Of a DNA stretch of 64,000 nucleotides, positions 33,661 to 45,538 are shown piece by piece. The stretch comes from Alopecurus myosuroides (lineage: Eukaryota > Streptophyta > Magnoliopsida > Poales > Poaceae). The notes below the pieces were generated by a model. It was not told where the DNA came from and made no database searches. It saw only the letters and a list, made by a program, of their open reading frames with translations. The translations under genes were made by a program, and so were the position numbers. The stretch lies in NCBI GenBank assembly GCA_028641055.1, contig CM054061.1, positions 117,601,712 through 117,665,711 on the forward strand, given 5' to 3'. Numbering within the stretch: position 1 is the first letter of the stretch; each line of letters starts with the position of its first letter.

Positions 33661-33673
33661 TGGTATCAGAGCC
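33661..33673 (+). other. primer binding site (initiator tRNA-Met)
   Basis: TGGTATCAGAGCC starts two bases after the 5' LTR and matches the complement of the 3' end of plant initiator tRNA-Met. This is the usual minus-strand primer of plant Ty3/gypsy elements. Confidence 0.9.
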
Positions 33674-34037
33674 TGTCTGCCTGTAGGATCCCTTTTTACT
33701 GGTCGCAGTTGAGTCTAGAAACTATTTTGTAGGTATATAGGAAAAAATGAAACGTGAGAGTAGGAATTCTGCCATTTTTCTTCTTTCCCCACCCACCCAC
33801 CCTTTTCTGGTAAGGAAGTGCAACGTTGTTTTCTGTTCTCACCTAAACTTTCAAGTTAGGATTTCACGTGTTTTGGGTTATCTGTAGTACCTCAGGACTT
33901 TTGGTCTCGTTTTCCTGATGTTGCTTCGATATCATGTTCTTTTCAACATCCTTTTCGTCCGTTGAACCTTGTTGTTGTTCTTCCACATCCTTTTTCATCT
34001 ACCGGAGTCTAATCAAAACCTTCCAAATAATCTGCAG

Positions 34038-34853
34038 ATGGGTCTCAACTACTACCCGCAGGTGGTTCGTATGACTCGCTGTGAGAGCACCGCCGGTTTT
34101 CCGGAGTTGCTGAGAGACATGGTTACCTATCTGGGGTTCCATTGGGCACCAGAGTACCAGGTCTACGAGCACCAGCGAGAGTGTGACCAGACTTGCTACC
34201 GGGCTATCGTCTACATTCTGTCGGATGATGGCAGGAGCATTGCACACCAGTACGAGGCAGTAGGGTCCACAGTGGATATGGCAGTGCAGCAGGCAGCGTA
34301 CGTGAGTATCACCGTTCTCCGTGCTGACTACTGGGGGTTTGATAAGTCCAGTTTTCGTCACATCCCCCGTGGTTACATCACGGCAGCGGGAGTTCACTTC
34401 ACTATCCACCGCGACATGGATACCTACGAGACTGATAGCTCCAGGCTCCAGGTCACTGCCCAGTTCGCTAGTCACAGTGATGCCGTTGCTTCCGCACTTT
34501 CTCAGGAGTTAGCCTCAGTCAGGGAGCAGCTCCACCTTGCTCTCACTCGTCTGGCGACGTACACCACAGACTTTGTTGGAGACGAGCGCTTCGCACGTGT
34601 CGTTCAGCCAGCTGGTCTTCCGTTGCCAGATGCTGGAGGTTACGAGCCGATCAGAGGCCCACTTCTCGACCTCGGAGCTGGTTACACAGGGATTCCCCGC
34701 TATGGAGCACAGGGATACGACGCTTCCTACTTCACGACACCGAGAGTTGCTCTCAGAGCAGTTCCTATCTACATGGATCGTCGTGATACCTACTTCCGTG
34801 GGATTCCTCCTCACCGTATCTCTCGTCGTACTACTCACCGCCGTCCTGCGTGA
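34038..34853 (+). CDS. pre-gag ORF (ORF0) of the Tekay-like element, possible dsRNA-binding-like fold
   Basis: A 271-aa frame between the PBS and gag. The ATG at 34038 directly follows TCTGCAG, a good splice acceptor; the frame is open further upstream to 33969 but without a better start. Residues 21-97 run helix (FPELLRDMVTYLGFHWAPEY), strands (CYRAIVYIL, then HQYEAVGST) and a helix with MAVQQAAYVSITVL. This is the alpha-beta-beta-beta-alpha order and A-x-x-x-A-A spacing of double-stranded-RNA-binding domains. The lysines that usually contact RNA in helix 2 are absent. Residues 148-175 (SALSQELASVREQLHLALTR) are coiled-coil-like and the tail is Arg-rich. Extra ORFs before gag occur in some plant gypsy elements; their function is unknown to me. 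Confidence 0.7.
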   Translation: MGLNYYPQVVRMTRCESTAGFPELLRDMVTYLGFHWAPEYQVYEHQRECDQTCYRAIVYILSDDGRSIAHQYEAVGSTVDMAVQQAAYVSITVLRADYWGFDKSSFRHIPRGYITAAGVHFTIHRDMDTYETDSSRLQVTAQFASHSDAVASALSQELASVREQLHLALTRLATYTTDFVGDERFARVVQPAGLPLPDAGGYEPIRGPLLDLGAGYTGIPRYGAQGYDASYFTTPRVALRAVPIYMDRRDTYFRGIPPHRISRRTTHRRPA

Positions 34854-35064
34854 TGAGCATGGGAGTACCGTTGTATCCATTACTAGCTGTGTCTAGTTTA
34901 TCCTTTCGTTTTCGAACCATGTATTGGTCTGTTGGATATTCTGATGTATTTGAACATGTGATGATGTACCTGTTGGTTATCTATTCATGCGTCGGAATAA
35001 TCTATCTTTCGGTTACTAAGTCTATCCTTTTCTGTTGTTGTGCTAAAATGAATTTCTGTTCAGG

Positions 35065-38000
35065 ATGCCTCCAACCAGGAACAACCCGCCTCCGCCACCA
35101 CCAATGGGGGAGCTGTTGGCTCAGATGACCCAAGTGGTGACACAGATGGCCCAGATCCAGGCTAACCAGCAACACAACCAGAATGCTCCAAGGGTCACCA
35201 TCAAGGACTTCCTCAGCTTGGGCCCAAAAGCTTTCGTGGCAACACGTGAGCCCCTGGATGCTGATGACTGGATCCGTGACGTAGCAAGAGCTCTGGAGAT
35301 AGCTCATGTTGCTGAAGAGGATAAGGTCAAGTACGCCACCTACCTACTGAAGGGTCAGGCAGCTACTTGGTGGGAGAACTACCAGGCCATGAGGGCTGGC
35401 TTTCCTATCAACTGGGGATGTTTCAGAGATGCCTTCCTGAAGCACCACATCCCGGATGGTCTCATGGAAAAGATGCGTGAGGAATTCTTCTCTCTCAGAC
35501 AGGGCAAGCTGGACGTTCTCGGCTACCAGAACGAGTTCAATCGTCTCGCTCGGTACGCTGGTGACGAAGTGTCCACCGAAGCCAAGAAGATGGCAAGGTT
35601 CCGCCGAGGTTTTAACCCGGAACTGAAGTACGCTCTCACAAACATCAAGTGCAAGGACTTCGTGGAGCTTGTGAACACCGCGCTCAATGAGGAGAATGGG
35701 CGCAAGGCGTTCGAAGAGTCGCGCAAGCACTCGCGTGAGGGTGGTTCCTCCTCCAACATGACCACCCCTCCGCAGAAGCGCCGCATCTGGGTGCCAAATG
35801 GTGCTGTCACTCGGGCTCCAAATGCCCAAGCTTCTCCAGGCTTTGGTCCCCGCCCACCCAACCCATCTCAGATGCAGGGTCAGAGGTTCCCGATGGGGCA
35901 GCCAAGGCCAGGTCCTTCTCGTATCGTCACTTGCTACAAGTGCAAGGATACTGGACATTATGCTGACAAGTGCACTCAGAAGCAGCTACCCCTACCTCCT
36001 CGCCCCAACACCAACCAGGCTATGGTTCGTGCTCCTCCGGCTAAAGCCTTCAACTCCAACAATAGGCCTGTCGGGAGGAACGCGAGGGTGAACCATATCA
36101 AGGCCGACAAAGCCGAAGAGGCTGCTGACGTCGTTCTCGGTATATTACCCGTAAACTCTATTCCAGCTAAAGTGTTGTTTGATACTGGAGCATCGCATTC
36201 GTTTGTGTCAAAGATCTTTGCTACAACGTACAATTTAGCTCTGGTTCCGCTAAGCAATCAAATCTATGTGCACTCTCCGGGAAATAAAATGATTACTTCC
36301 AAGATAAGCATGGACAATCAGATCCTAATTGGAGGTCGTGTATTCCTTGCTTCACTCATGTTGCTGGGAAATTCTGACATTGATGTCATTCTGGGTATGG
36401 ATTGGTTGAAGACCCACAAAGCTAAAATTGACTGTGCTCAAAAGTCAATAACTCTCTCCCACACTTCAGGCCAGATAGTCTATTCTCCATATGGATCAAC
36501 TTCTGTTCAGCTGTTCAGCCTCGATGCCAAACCCCTTCCTGCAATTGAAAATGTTCCGGTGGTTTGTGAGTTCCCTGACGTCTTTCCAGAAGAGTTGCCA
36601 GGGATGCCCCCGGACAGAGCAGTTGAGTTCGTGATCGAGCTTGAGCCAGGTACTGCTCCAATCTCTAAGCATCCATATAAGATAGCTCCTCCTGAACTGA
36701 AATTGTTGAAGGAGCAAATCGATATGTATATGGACAAAGGTTTCATTCAGCCTAGTTCCTCTGCTTGGGGTTGCCCAACTCTGTTTGTTGCCAAGAAGGA
36801 TCAAACTAAGAGACTCGTGGTTGACTATCGTCCTCTCAACGAGAAAACAATCAAGAACAAGTATCCACTTCCTCGTATCGATGATCTTTTTGATCAACTT
36901 GCTGGAGCCTCAATATTCTCAAAGTTGGACTTGAGGATGGGCTACCATCAGATAAAGATCAGAAAGGAAGATATTCCTAAGACAGCTTTCACCACTCGGT
37001 ACGGTCTATATGAATACACCGTCATGTCCTTTGGTCTCACCAATGCACCGGCAACCTTCTCAAGACTCATGAATTCTGTCTTCCATGAATACCTCGACAA
37101 GTTCGTTGTGGTATATCTTGATGACATTCTAGTCTACTCCAAATCCGAGGAAGAGCATGGAGAACACCTTCGTCTCACTCTCATGAAACTTCGCGAGCAT
37201 CGTCTGTATGCCAAGTTTTCCAAATGTGAGTTCTGGATTCCAGAAGTTGCATATCTTGGTCATATCATCTCTGCCAAGGGCATTGCCATTGATCCTGAAA
37301 AGGTTAAGGCAATTGTTGACTGGAAACCCCCTAAGACGGTGAAGCAAGTTAGAAGCTTTCTTGGCTTGGCTAGCTATTGCCGTCGTTTCGTCCAAAACTT
37401 TTCCAAGATTGCCAAACCTCTCACTGATCTCACAAAGAAGGACAAAAAGTTCGTTTGGACTCCACAATGTGATGAGAGTTTCAACCTCCTGAAGACTAAA
37501 CTCACTTCCACACCTGTTCTAGTTGGCCCCGACACTACCAAACCTTTCCAGATATTCTGTGATGCATCTCTCCAAGGCCTAGGAGCAGTTCTTATGCAAG
37601 AACGTCAAGTTGTGGCTTATGCTTCACGTCAGTTGAACCCACATGAGCAAAACTATCCCACTCATGATCTTGAACTTGCAGCAGTTGTATTTGCCCTCAA
37701 GAAATGGAGACAATACTTGTTGGGTAACAAAACTGAAATCTTTTCCGATCATAAGAGTCTGAAATACATCTTCACTCAGCCAGATCTGAACCTCAGGCAA
37801 AGGAGATGGATTGAGAAGATTAAAGACTTTGATCTCACCATTTCTTACACTCCAGGCAAGGCTAATGTTATGGCCGATGCTCTCAGTCGCAAATCCTATT
37901 GCAATAATCTCATGATCATGGAAAGCCAACCTCCACTTCATGAAGAATTCCAGAAGCTGAACCTTGGTCTTGTTCCTGAAGGATACCTTGCTAGCTTGAC

Positions 38001-39453
38001 AGCCAGTCCAACTCTCGAGGACAAGATTCGTTCTGAACAACTTCGTGATAATGAAATCAAGAAGATTGTGGATCACATCAAGGAGGGCAATGATAAGTTC
38101 AAGTCCTTCTCAATTGATGACAAGGGAACTGTGTTCTTCGAAGGACGCATTGCAGTCCCTCAGATTCAAAGTCTCAAGGATATCATTCTCAAGGAGGCTC
38201 ATGAAACTCCTCTATCCATTCACCCTGGAAGTACAAAGATGTACCAGGATCTCAAGACTCTGTATTGGTGGTCTGGCATGAAACGTGAAATTGCTCAATA
38301 CGTTTCTGAATGCGACGTTTGTCAACGTGTTAAGGCAGTCCATCAGAAGACAGCAGGTCTACTCCAACCTCTGAAAATTCCTGAGTGGAAGTGGGACATG
38401 ATTGAAATGGACTTCGTTACTGGGTTTCCAAAGTCCAAAAAGGGCAACGATGCAATCTTCGTTGTTATTGATCGTCTCACTAAGGTTGCTCACTTCTATG
38501 CTGTAAAGGAAACTATCTCAGCTAGCCAGTTAGCAGAGCTCTATACAGCAAAGGTTGTTCCCCTTCATGGTGTTCCATTGGAAATAAGCTCAGACCGTGG
38601 AAGTATTTTCACTTCTCATTTCTGGAAGAGCTTTCAAGAAGCATTGGGCACTAAACTTCTGTTCAGCACAGCTTATCACCCTCAGTCTCAGGGGCAAGTC
38701 GAAAGAGTCAATCAGATTCTCGAGGATATGCTCAGAGCATGTGGTCTCTCCTTTGGCATGAAATGGGAGGATTGCCTTCCATATGCTGAATTCTCCTACA
38801 ACAACAGCTACCAGGCAAGCCTAGGCATGGCACCATTTGAGGCACTGTATGGTCGCAGATGCAGGAGTCCAATCAATTGGTCTGGAGCTGGTGAACGTTC
38901 ACTTCTAGGCCCTGACATTGTTAAGGAAGCCGAGGAGAAAGTTCGTATCATTCGTGACAATCTCAGGATTGCTCAGTCTCGTCAGAAGAGCTATTATGAT
39001 AGCAAGCACAGGGATATGGTCTATGCACCTGGTGATAAGGCATATCTCCGTGTAACTCCCCTCAGAGGCACCCATCGTTTTGGTGTGAAAGGAAAGCTTG
39101 CACCAAGATACATTGGCCCTTTCAACATCCTCTCAAGACGTGCAGAGAATGCTTATCGTCTTGAACTTCCAGAAAAACTTTCCAAAGTGCACGATGTGTT
39201 CCACGTGTCACAACTCAAGAAGTGTTTCAAAGATCCAGATCGTGCAGTTGATCATGATTCCATTGAGCTGCAAGATGATCTATCTTATGAGGAGCACCCT
39301 ATTCGTATTCTCGATGAGACCGAGCGTAAGACTCGCAACAAGAGCACCAAGTTCTTGAAAGTCCAATGGTCGCATCATTCCGATAAAGAGGCAACGTGGG
39401 AGACCGAAGAGGATCTTCGCAAGAAGTATCCGGACCTGTTCATTTCTCAGTAG
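35065..39453 (+). CDS. intact gag-pol polyprotein with chromodomain
   Basis: 1462 codons without a break. Gag occupies residues 1 to about 285, with zinc knuckle [14 protein letters not shown] near 290. Protease [10 protein letters not shown] is near 373, RT active site YLDDILVYS near 683, and RNase H opening [13 protein letters not shown] near 830. The integrase HHCC zinc finger spans about 1046-1090, and its catalytic D-D-E residues are in [17 protein letters not shown] and GQVERVN (about 1113-1212). The C-terminal chromodomain is at about 1405-1459 ([20 protein letters not shown]). The ATG at 35065 is the first in frame and follows TTTCTGTTCAG, a splice-acceptor-like sequence. The chromodomain probably steers integration to particular histone marks (known for the clade). 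All key residues appear present. Confidence 0.96.
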   Translation: MPPTRNNPPPPPPMGELLAQMTQVVTQMAQIQANQQHNQNAPRVTIKDFLSLGPKAFVATREPLDADDWIRDVARALEIAHVAEEDKVKYATYLLKGQAATWWENYQAMRAGFPINWGCFRDAFLKHHIPDGLMEKMREEFFSLRQGKLDVLGYQNEFNRLARYAGDEVSTEAKKMARFRRGFNPELKYALTNIKCKDFVELVNTALNEENGRKAFEESRKHSREGGSSSNMTTPPQKRRIWVPNGAVTRAPNAQASPGFGPRPPNPSQMQGQRFPMGQPRPGPSRIVTCYKCKDTGHYADKCTQKQLPLPPRPNTNQAMVRAPPAKAFNSNNRPVGRNARVNHIKADKAEEAADVVLGILPVNSIPAKVLFDTGASHSFVSKIFATTYNLALVPLSNQIYVHSPGNKMITSKISMDNQILIGGRVFLASLMLLGNSDIDVILGMDWLKTHKAKIDCAQKSITLSHTSGQIVYSPYGSTSVQLFSLDAKPLPAIENVPVVCEFPDVFPEELPGMPPDRAVEFVIELEPGTAPISKHPYKIAPPELKLLKEQIDMYMDKGFIQPSSSAWGCPTLFVAKKDQTKRLVVDYRPLNEKTIKNKYPLPRIDDLFDQLAGASIFSKLDLRMGYHQIKIRKEDIPKTAFTTRYGLYEYTVMSFGLTNAPATFSRLMNSVFHEYLDKFVVVYLDDILVYSKSEEEHGEHLRLTLMKLREHRLYAKFSKCEFWIPEVAYLGHIISAKGIAIDPEKVKAIVDWKPPKTVKQVRSFLGLASYCRRFVQNFSKIAKPLTDLTKKDKKFVWTPQCDESFNLLKTKLTSTPVLVGPDTTKPFQIFCDASLQGLGAVLMQERQVVAYASRQLNPHEQNYPTHDLELAAVVFALKKWRQYLLGNKTEIFSDHKSLKYIFTQPDLNLRQRRWIEKIKDFDLTISYTPGKANVMADALSRKSYCNNLMIMESQPPLHEEFQKLNLGLVPEGYLASLTASPTLEDKIRSEQLRDNEIKKIVDHIKEGNDKFKSFSIDDKGTVFFEGRIAVPQIQSLKDIILKEAHETPLSIHPGSTKMYQDLKTLYWWSGMKREIAQYVSECDVCQRVKAVHQKTAGLLQPLKIPEWKWDMIEMDFVTGFPKSKKGNDAIFVVIDRLTKVAHFYAVKETISASQLAELYTAKVVPLHGVPLEISSDRGSIFTSHFWKSFQEALGTKLLFSTAYHPQSQGQVERVNQILEDMLRACGLSFGMKWEDCLPYAEFSYNNSYQASLGMAPFEALYGRRCRSPINWSGAGERSLLGPDIVKEAEEKVRIIRDNLRIAQSRQKSYYDSKHRDMVYAPGDKAYLRVTPLRGTHRFGVKGKLAPRYIGPFNILSRRAENAYRLELPEKLSKVHDVFHVSQLKKCFKDPDRAVDHDSIELQDDLSYEEHPIRILDETERKTRNKSTKFLKVQWSHHSDKEATWETEEDLRKKYPDLFISQ

Positions 39454-39477
39454 GGAATCTCGGGGCGCGATTCCTTC

Positions 39478-39487
39478 AAGGGGGGGC
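39478..39487 (+). other. polypurine tract of the Tekay-like element
   Basis: AAGGGGGGGCG lies four bases before the 3' LTR, after the gag-pol stop at 39451-39453. It is the expected plus-strand primer site. Confidence 0.8.
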
Positions 39488-39491
39488 GTTT

Positions 39492-42400
39492 TGTAACATC
39501 CCAAGTATGAAAATACCCCTAGAATGCTTTGTTCTTTGTTTTATTTCAAGCATTGCATCATGTCATCATGTTTACTTATTGTCTGCATTTGTTTTCTATC
39601 TGTTTTATCATGTTTTCACAATTCAAATTCAAACCTTTTTCAAACCTGGTTTCATACTTGCTCTGTTACAACTATTGGAACCAAAATAACAAATAAAAAC
39701 AACCCTTTTATTACTTGTTTTCCACTTCTCAAGTTGTTGCTTTAATCAAACCAATTATCAAATCAATTAATTAATCAATAACTCCTAAATCATTTTCCAT
39801 TTCAAACCAATTTTCAAATCAGCACTCTTTTGAAAACATAACAATTCACCTCATGCTTGTGATCCTAAAAGTCAATTTTAATCTAGGGGTAACCCTATTT
39901 TTATACATGTTTTTATTAATGAAATAATAAATAAAAATCCCTCTAATTTGGTTTCAAATACAAAACCCCATCTTAAATTACAATTTTTGAAATCCACTTC
40001 TGCAATGTGGTTGCTAATTAACTAAATAGCCTAACTAATTTTTCCTGGAATTTATTCTAACCAAAACCTTATCTTTTCCTTCCCTTTTCGTTTTCAGCAA
40101 AAAAAATATAGAAACAGAAAAAATAAAACTGCAGGGAGGAGAGCCGCAGCAGCTGGTCCAACCTAGGCCCAGCCCGTTTCTTTTTCCCTCTGGCCCGATA
40201 CCTTCCTCGCACGTCGTTGTCGTCCCCCCCTCCTGCCTGACGTCAGGCGTACGACGCCTCCTCCATCGTCGATCGCCTCCTGGAGCCTCCCGATTGCCGC
40301 CGTACAGCCACCACCCCGCCCATAAAACACCGCGGCGCCCCCCTCCGGCCACTCAACCCTAGCTCCACCCTAATCCCGGCGCCGCCAACCTTCCATCATC
40401 TCCCCCAAAGCTCCTGCCTTCCCTCTGAATCTCTGAAACCCCGACGCCACCCTTCTGAAACCCGCCGCCGATCGCGGTCTCCGGTGGCTTACTCCGTGCG
40501 CTAGCGGCTGGAATGGATCGGCCACGGTGCCCTCTTCGTCGTCAACACCGCAGCGGGGCCTGAGGAGAACCAGAGCCAAGACGCCGTCTTCTTCCTTTTC
40601 GCCGGCGAGCTCTGCAACGGACCTGCTACCTCTACAGCTCACGGTAAGCGTCACCGTCGATCCCCTCGCCCTACCTCTCTGCACGGTCACTCACGCCCTA
40701 GGCCACACCCCGCTGCACCCCCCCTCGGGCAGCAGCCGCTGCGCGCAGCTCCACTCCGGCGAGCTGGCCGCGGCCAACTGTCCCTGCACCTGAAACTGCA
40801 AGTTCAGTTTCAGGCCGAGTGCAAGATCTGAACATGAAAACCCTACGCAAACCCTCTCTGTCACGATTCGATCGCCAGCTGAGTTGGTCTGTTCCATCCG
40901 CGCAAGCCAGGAGGTCTCGGGGTCGAACCCCCGGAGGCGCAAGCCCCCTTTTTGCTGGTTTTTCTTCCCTGTCCACGCTGGCTGCCACGCGCACCTGCCA
41001 CGTTGGCATTGGGCCCTGCCCGTCAGCGTGTGGGTATAAACCTGCACGGTAACAAAAGCTTAAAAGCAATCTGTTAATTTCCAAATTCATTTTTTTAAAT
41101 AGCAGAATTAAACCAAAACTTCAAAAGTTAATATCTTTCGTTCTGTAATTCATATAAACACAAACTTTATATGAAACTTGATCTAGATTTCCTAATCTAT
41201 CCAAATATTCAATTTGTGTTCTGTTTTGAATTTTCAAAATACTTTTAAATTTCAAATTTGAATAATTCAAATGCAAATTGAAATAATTCATAACTAATTC
41301 ATACTGTTTTCAAATAATTCAAATAAAATATGTTTTTCACACCTTTTTGAATACTCTATTCAAATATAAATTTTGTTTTCTGGTTTGAACAATTTAAATT
41401 GCCTAAACTATTTAAATCTTGTTTAATTCAATTAAAAATTGTTTAATATTGTTTAATTCATAACTAATTAATCCAAGTCCAATTTCAAATTGTGAAACAT
41501 GCAATCCAACTAAAATTTGATAACCTTTTCAAATATAAAATTTGTAAATTGTTTTGCACACCCTAACTTGATGAAAACAATAATTGTTTTGTGTACCATG
41601 TTTAAGTAACAAAATTCCAAATTTGATAAATGCTTTTCTAAATTGTTAACTATTATTCCAATTGCATTTAACCTGTTATGTTATTGTTATTCATCATGCA
41701 TGCATCATACTAATTCAACTACACCTAATGCTTAGTGATAGAACAACTAATTCAACTCCAAGCATGGGCTTCCATATGCATCCTTTTGCATATGGAATCC
41801 ATTTAAACTTGTGTATCATGTCAAGCAAGTTATTTTGGTGCATCTATTAAACATGACATGCATCATCCAATGTTTGTGCACTTATGCCATGTATTGATTG
41901 CCCGTCTTCCTTCGTTGTTGTTTTTGCTTCTTCTCGATTAGACGACGACGTTGGTACCGACGAGCCTTACGACACCACTACTCAGGACCTAGCCCAGTAC
42001 GAGGCTGAGCTGCCAGGCAAGTTATCACTCACATGAATCATCGAGTTCCTTTCCACACTTGTTGTCGATACTATCTTTTTGTCTACTATTGCTAGCCCTA
42101 TGTATCGTTGCTTGTTCTCCGAACCCATCACATGATACCTTGAGCCATGATATTGCCACCACCTCCATACCTACAGCCATTGCTTGTGCCTGTTATTATC
42201 TAGCATGCTTAGGGTTGCTTTTACTCGAGTCTGTTGTCGGTTACTACTGTTACTATCTTATTATCTTGTACTGGGGCTCGTTATTAATCAATCAATCCTG
42301 TTAATTGCTAATGGTAATAATAACTTGATGATAAGGCACCGGCAGGAGGCCCATGAGTGGTTTTGGAGCCTGCTAGTGTCGACCCTAATAGGAAAAGGGT

Positions 42401-43784
42401 CTTGTCTACTGATCCATGATGAGCGCACTACCCGCATTTGGGAAGCGAGTATGGGCGCCCCCCTCAACTTGACCTGATTCGCATCTCGTCCAAATCGCCT
42501 CATTTAGTTCGTGTTTTCCATTTGCCGCATGCATGTTTTTGCGAGCCCAGCGCAGGGTGGAACTTTCGTAGTCGGCATATAGGGGGACACGGTCTTAGAG
42601 TGCTATGATGGTCCATTTTCTTCTGGGCTTGATTAGCCGTGCGCCCAAGGTTCTTTGGGCTTGATGCGAAGAATCGTTGGTTGTGTTGAGTGCCCCGCTT
42701 GGTGGGAGGCATCCCATCTGGCGGGATATTCATGAGTGTACGGCCAAATTGGTGCAACCCTGCAGGGATAATCTTCTCGAGAAGCCGTGTTTTCCGCGGT
42801 TATGGATTACTTGGTGAAAGTACTGGCTAACAAGTACTCAGGACAACTTCAACATAATGATCAATCATGTTTCACCCAATGATTAATAACCTGACTAGTA
42901 ATAGTTTATTCACACAATAACTTGATTCACCTTATCACAACTGTGTGAGTTATCCTCGGATTGCTTCTTTGGATAAGGGGCGAGATCCAGGATGGGTTTG
43001 GTTGAAGTTATCTTTCAGTTGGTTACAATCCTCGATCTTATCTTTTCTGTTAGCCGGAACTTGTAGTTATATTCTGTAGTTGGTTAGAGCAGCCAGCAGC
43101 AACTTTTATATCACCCCTTTCTTCCGTTGATCCCAAGCATCTATGCTTGTGTTGACGGGTAACTCCTTGATGAACTGTGAGTCTTGCTTGCCAGTACTTG
43201 GATGTACTGACCCCGTTGGGGCTGTGGTTTACGCAGAGTACTACTACGACTACGATGCTTCCCAGGATGGCTACTTTGTGGAGTTCGATGACGCTGCAGA
43301 CGAGTAGTTAGCTGGACCAGGGCAGGATCCAGACCTACGTGGATGGGCTTCGCTTTTCTTTATTTTCTCCGGCTTCTTAAGCCATGGATTTGTCTGTACT
43401 CAGACCCCCTTTGATTGCTTCCGCTGTTGTAATGGATGATATGTTGGGACATGTGTCCTCTGGATGACTGTATTCGATATTTTCTGCCTTAGTGAAGGCC
43501 AGTTGCACTTATTTCATTCTTTTGTGTCTTAGAGACATTCTGTGTTATCATTCGTACCAAACTGTTGACGTACCGTGCGTGTTTGATTATGAAGTACGTC
43601 GACAGTAGTGCCTTTAGGTTCCTAGCGGATAGTTTACTTCGACGGTGGAAGCAGGGCTTGTGTTGTCGCGCATAAGCGCAGGCCTACCAGGAAGCTGGGA
43701 CGTGGGAGCATGTATGCCCCATAATCCAAGCACCTGACTTCCAGTTCGTGCGAAGAGTATCCTCTAGAAACCGTGGGTGCGACA
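39492..43784 (+). repeat. 3' LTR of the Tekay-like element (4293 bp)
   Basis: Nearly identical to the 5' LTR. By eye I see about nine substitutions (for example GTGAGC versus GTAAGC after CTCACG, and ATGG versus ATCG near 42674), one fewer A in an A run, and 16 extra bases near 39656-39671. The coding-like blocks recur at 41942-42016 and 43237-43307, unchanged as far as I can see. Confidence 0.95.
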
Positions 43785-43789
43785 TTACA

Positions 43790-44303
43790 TGTGACCGTGT
43801 AACAAGGACAAACCCTTCGTCCGAACTGGCCCCATCCGACACGTTTCTATTCGTGCGCATCTGGTCGCCACCTGCCCTGAGCGGTACGACGCAATCTGGC
43901 CGTGCGTGCGCCGCCTTTGCTCCTAAACAGCGCTGCCACCACTGCGCCGCCACCACCTAGCCGTCGCGGCTGTCCTGCTCCCCGCTACCTGCTCCGCGGC
44001 CACCGTTCCACGACGCCATGGGTGGCTCCTTCCGTGCGCCCGAAACCCGCTCTCACTGCGCCCACCACCTACTCGACTCCGTCGCTAGGAGGGTGAACCC
44101 CTAGGTGAAATGGCGAGCGGCGGCGACCCTGTAGTAGTTGGCGGGGCATGCATAAACACGTCGCATCGACGACTAGGTTCCCGAGGGGTAAGCCTTGTTC
44201 TGATTGAGCTTGCTTGTGCATTTAAACAGTCGATTTGAGTTAGTTTGCGGTTGATTTCGCTATTGGTGTGCTGATTGCGTTCCTCTGTTTTTCGTGGGCT
44301 AGG
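43790..44303. other. flank of the Tekay insertion and GC-rich sequence, no gene seen
   Basis: 43880-44180 is GC-rich with no consistent reading frame. It may be the 5' end of the Mutator-like relic that follows. Confidence 0.4.
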
Positions 44304-44700
44304 AAGAAGTTGTGGTTTGATTTTTTGTTGCACATTAGAAGGGACCGGTACATCATAGATGCAAAGTATACGAAGAAATTCCAAGGAGTTTTCGATTATC
44401 CATCACCAATTGACTGTAATTGGAGTTTCAGACTATTTGGGGAGGCAATTTGCGACCCATATCCTTCGGGTTTGCATGACGAAGTGGATATCAAATACTA
44501 TGATGAGGGAAATAGATGGGTGAAAGTTAGTAATGATGAATAGCTCGCTACCATATTTGCTAGGCATAAGGAGAAAGTGAATTTTCATGTGAGAAGCAAA
44601 ATGATGTGGTTGTGCCAGAAGTTGAACCTAGGGTGGCTGTTGCAACTTCTCGGTCAGAACCATGTTGTCATAATGCCAACTCTAGCCAGAGTAGTTTAGT
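44304..44700 (+). pseudogene. relic of a Mutator-type transposase N-terminus
   Basis: The frame at 44304-44541 reads KKLWFDFLLHIRRD and then EVDIKYYDEGNRWVKVSNDE. After a TAG it continues LATIFARHKEK, and after a frameshift near 44590 it reads NDVVVPEVEPRVAV. This is the PB1-like N-terminal region found before the catalytic core of plant MULE transposases. A stop, a frameshift and loss of the whole catalytic part (cut off by the LTR at 44736) make it dead. Confidence 0.6.
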
Positions 44701-44735
44701 TAGTGCACGTCGACATGGTGGCTCAACAAGCGTGG

Positions 44736-45538
44736 TGTCGGGGGGCTACCCCTGAGAAGGGGTAAAACAGGTGAGAAATGGAGTCCAAAATAGTGTTCTA
44801 CCGAGTTCGGCCGTACCGAGTTGGTGCGTGCCGGGTAGGCGGCTACCCGGATAGGAAGGTATCCGGTTGGCGCTACTCGGCAGGAAGAACAAGAGGCAGA
44901 AGGGAAGACTCGAGTACACGTCGGGGTCAGCCGGGTAGCGCTCGGGTGATCCGGATAGAGGAGCGGCAGTTCTACGCGGAGGCTAAAGTCAATGGAGCCG
45001 TTGAGGTGAATCCCGCGTATCCAGGGGCCGTACCGGTGTGCGGTTCAACTTACTAGGTGCGTGGTTATCTGTATCCAGACGTGGATACAGTACGGTATGG
45101 GGCTGTCACGTCCTGTCACTGACGAGGGGGACATGACATGTCAGTAGACCTACCGTAGAGACTGACAAGGTGGACGAGACATGTCAGCGGCCTACCGCGA
45201 AGACTTTCGGCGATGCTGTCAGCGAAGACACGGAGGCGTGCGCCATCCGCACAGTGGAGTTGTCTACTCCGTCCTTTTATCTGTAAAATACTAGTTGGCC
45301 ACCAGTATATAAGGTGGCCAACCCCCTCCTGCAAGAAGGTCGATCGATCTAGTGCTCACTTAGTCTCATACTCGTTAGGCTGGACACGAGCTACTCGGTA
45401 GCACACCAGAGAGACACATAGAGAGAGAGAACTTACTGTACTCGGCATACCATACATATATAGAGAGAGAGAGGCAGGAGTAGGGGTGTTACCTTCACAC
45501 AAGGGCCCCGAACCTGGGTAGATCGTGGTGTTTGCAGT
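44736..45538 (+). repeat. 5' LTR (3' end missing) of Tat-lineage element B
   Basis: It starts TGTCGGGGGGCTACCCC, closely like the LTR start at 63971 (TGTCGGGGGGTCACCCC). It contains a TATA box (45306-45312), the R/U5-like GAACCTGGGTAGATCG near the end, and is cut at 45538 by element A's LTR end. The 5 bp before it, CGTGG, would be the target duplication; the partner lies outside the window. An imperfect repeat (GACATGTCAG ... CCTACCG) at about 45130-45205 lies upstream of the TATA box. Confidence 0.7.
45306..45312 (+). promoter_or_regulatory. TATA box of the element B LTR
   Basis: TATATAA lies in the context CCAGTATATAAGGTGGCC, about 230 bp before the break of the LTR. This is a standard LTR core promoter position. 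Confidence 0.6.

Larger units (their letters stand above)
29376..43789 (+). mobile_element. complete young Ty3/gypsy chromovirus (Tekay-like) retrotransposon
   Basis: TTACA at 29376-29380 and 43785-43789 is the 5-bp target duplication. Inside are two 4.3-kb LTRs (TGTAACATCC ... GTGCGACA), a tRNA-Met primer binding site, an extra ORF, gag-pol with a C-terminal chromodomain, and a G-rich polypurine tract. The total is about 14.4 kb. The chromodomain plus the RT/IN order defines a chromovirus; long LTRs and the sequence style fit the Tekay clade (inference). The LTRs differ by only about nine substitutions and one 16-bp indel, and gag-pol is open, so the copy may still be autonomous. Confidence 0.95.

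Noticed and set aside
35344..38281. Antisense and out-of-frame ORFs within gag-pol
   Set aside because: Shadow frames of the intact 1462-codon gag-pol; no domains.
44778..45056. 92-codon ORF in the element B LTR
   Set aside because: Lies in U3-like LTR sequence; Arg/Gly-rich from composition, with no domain.
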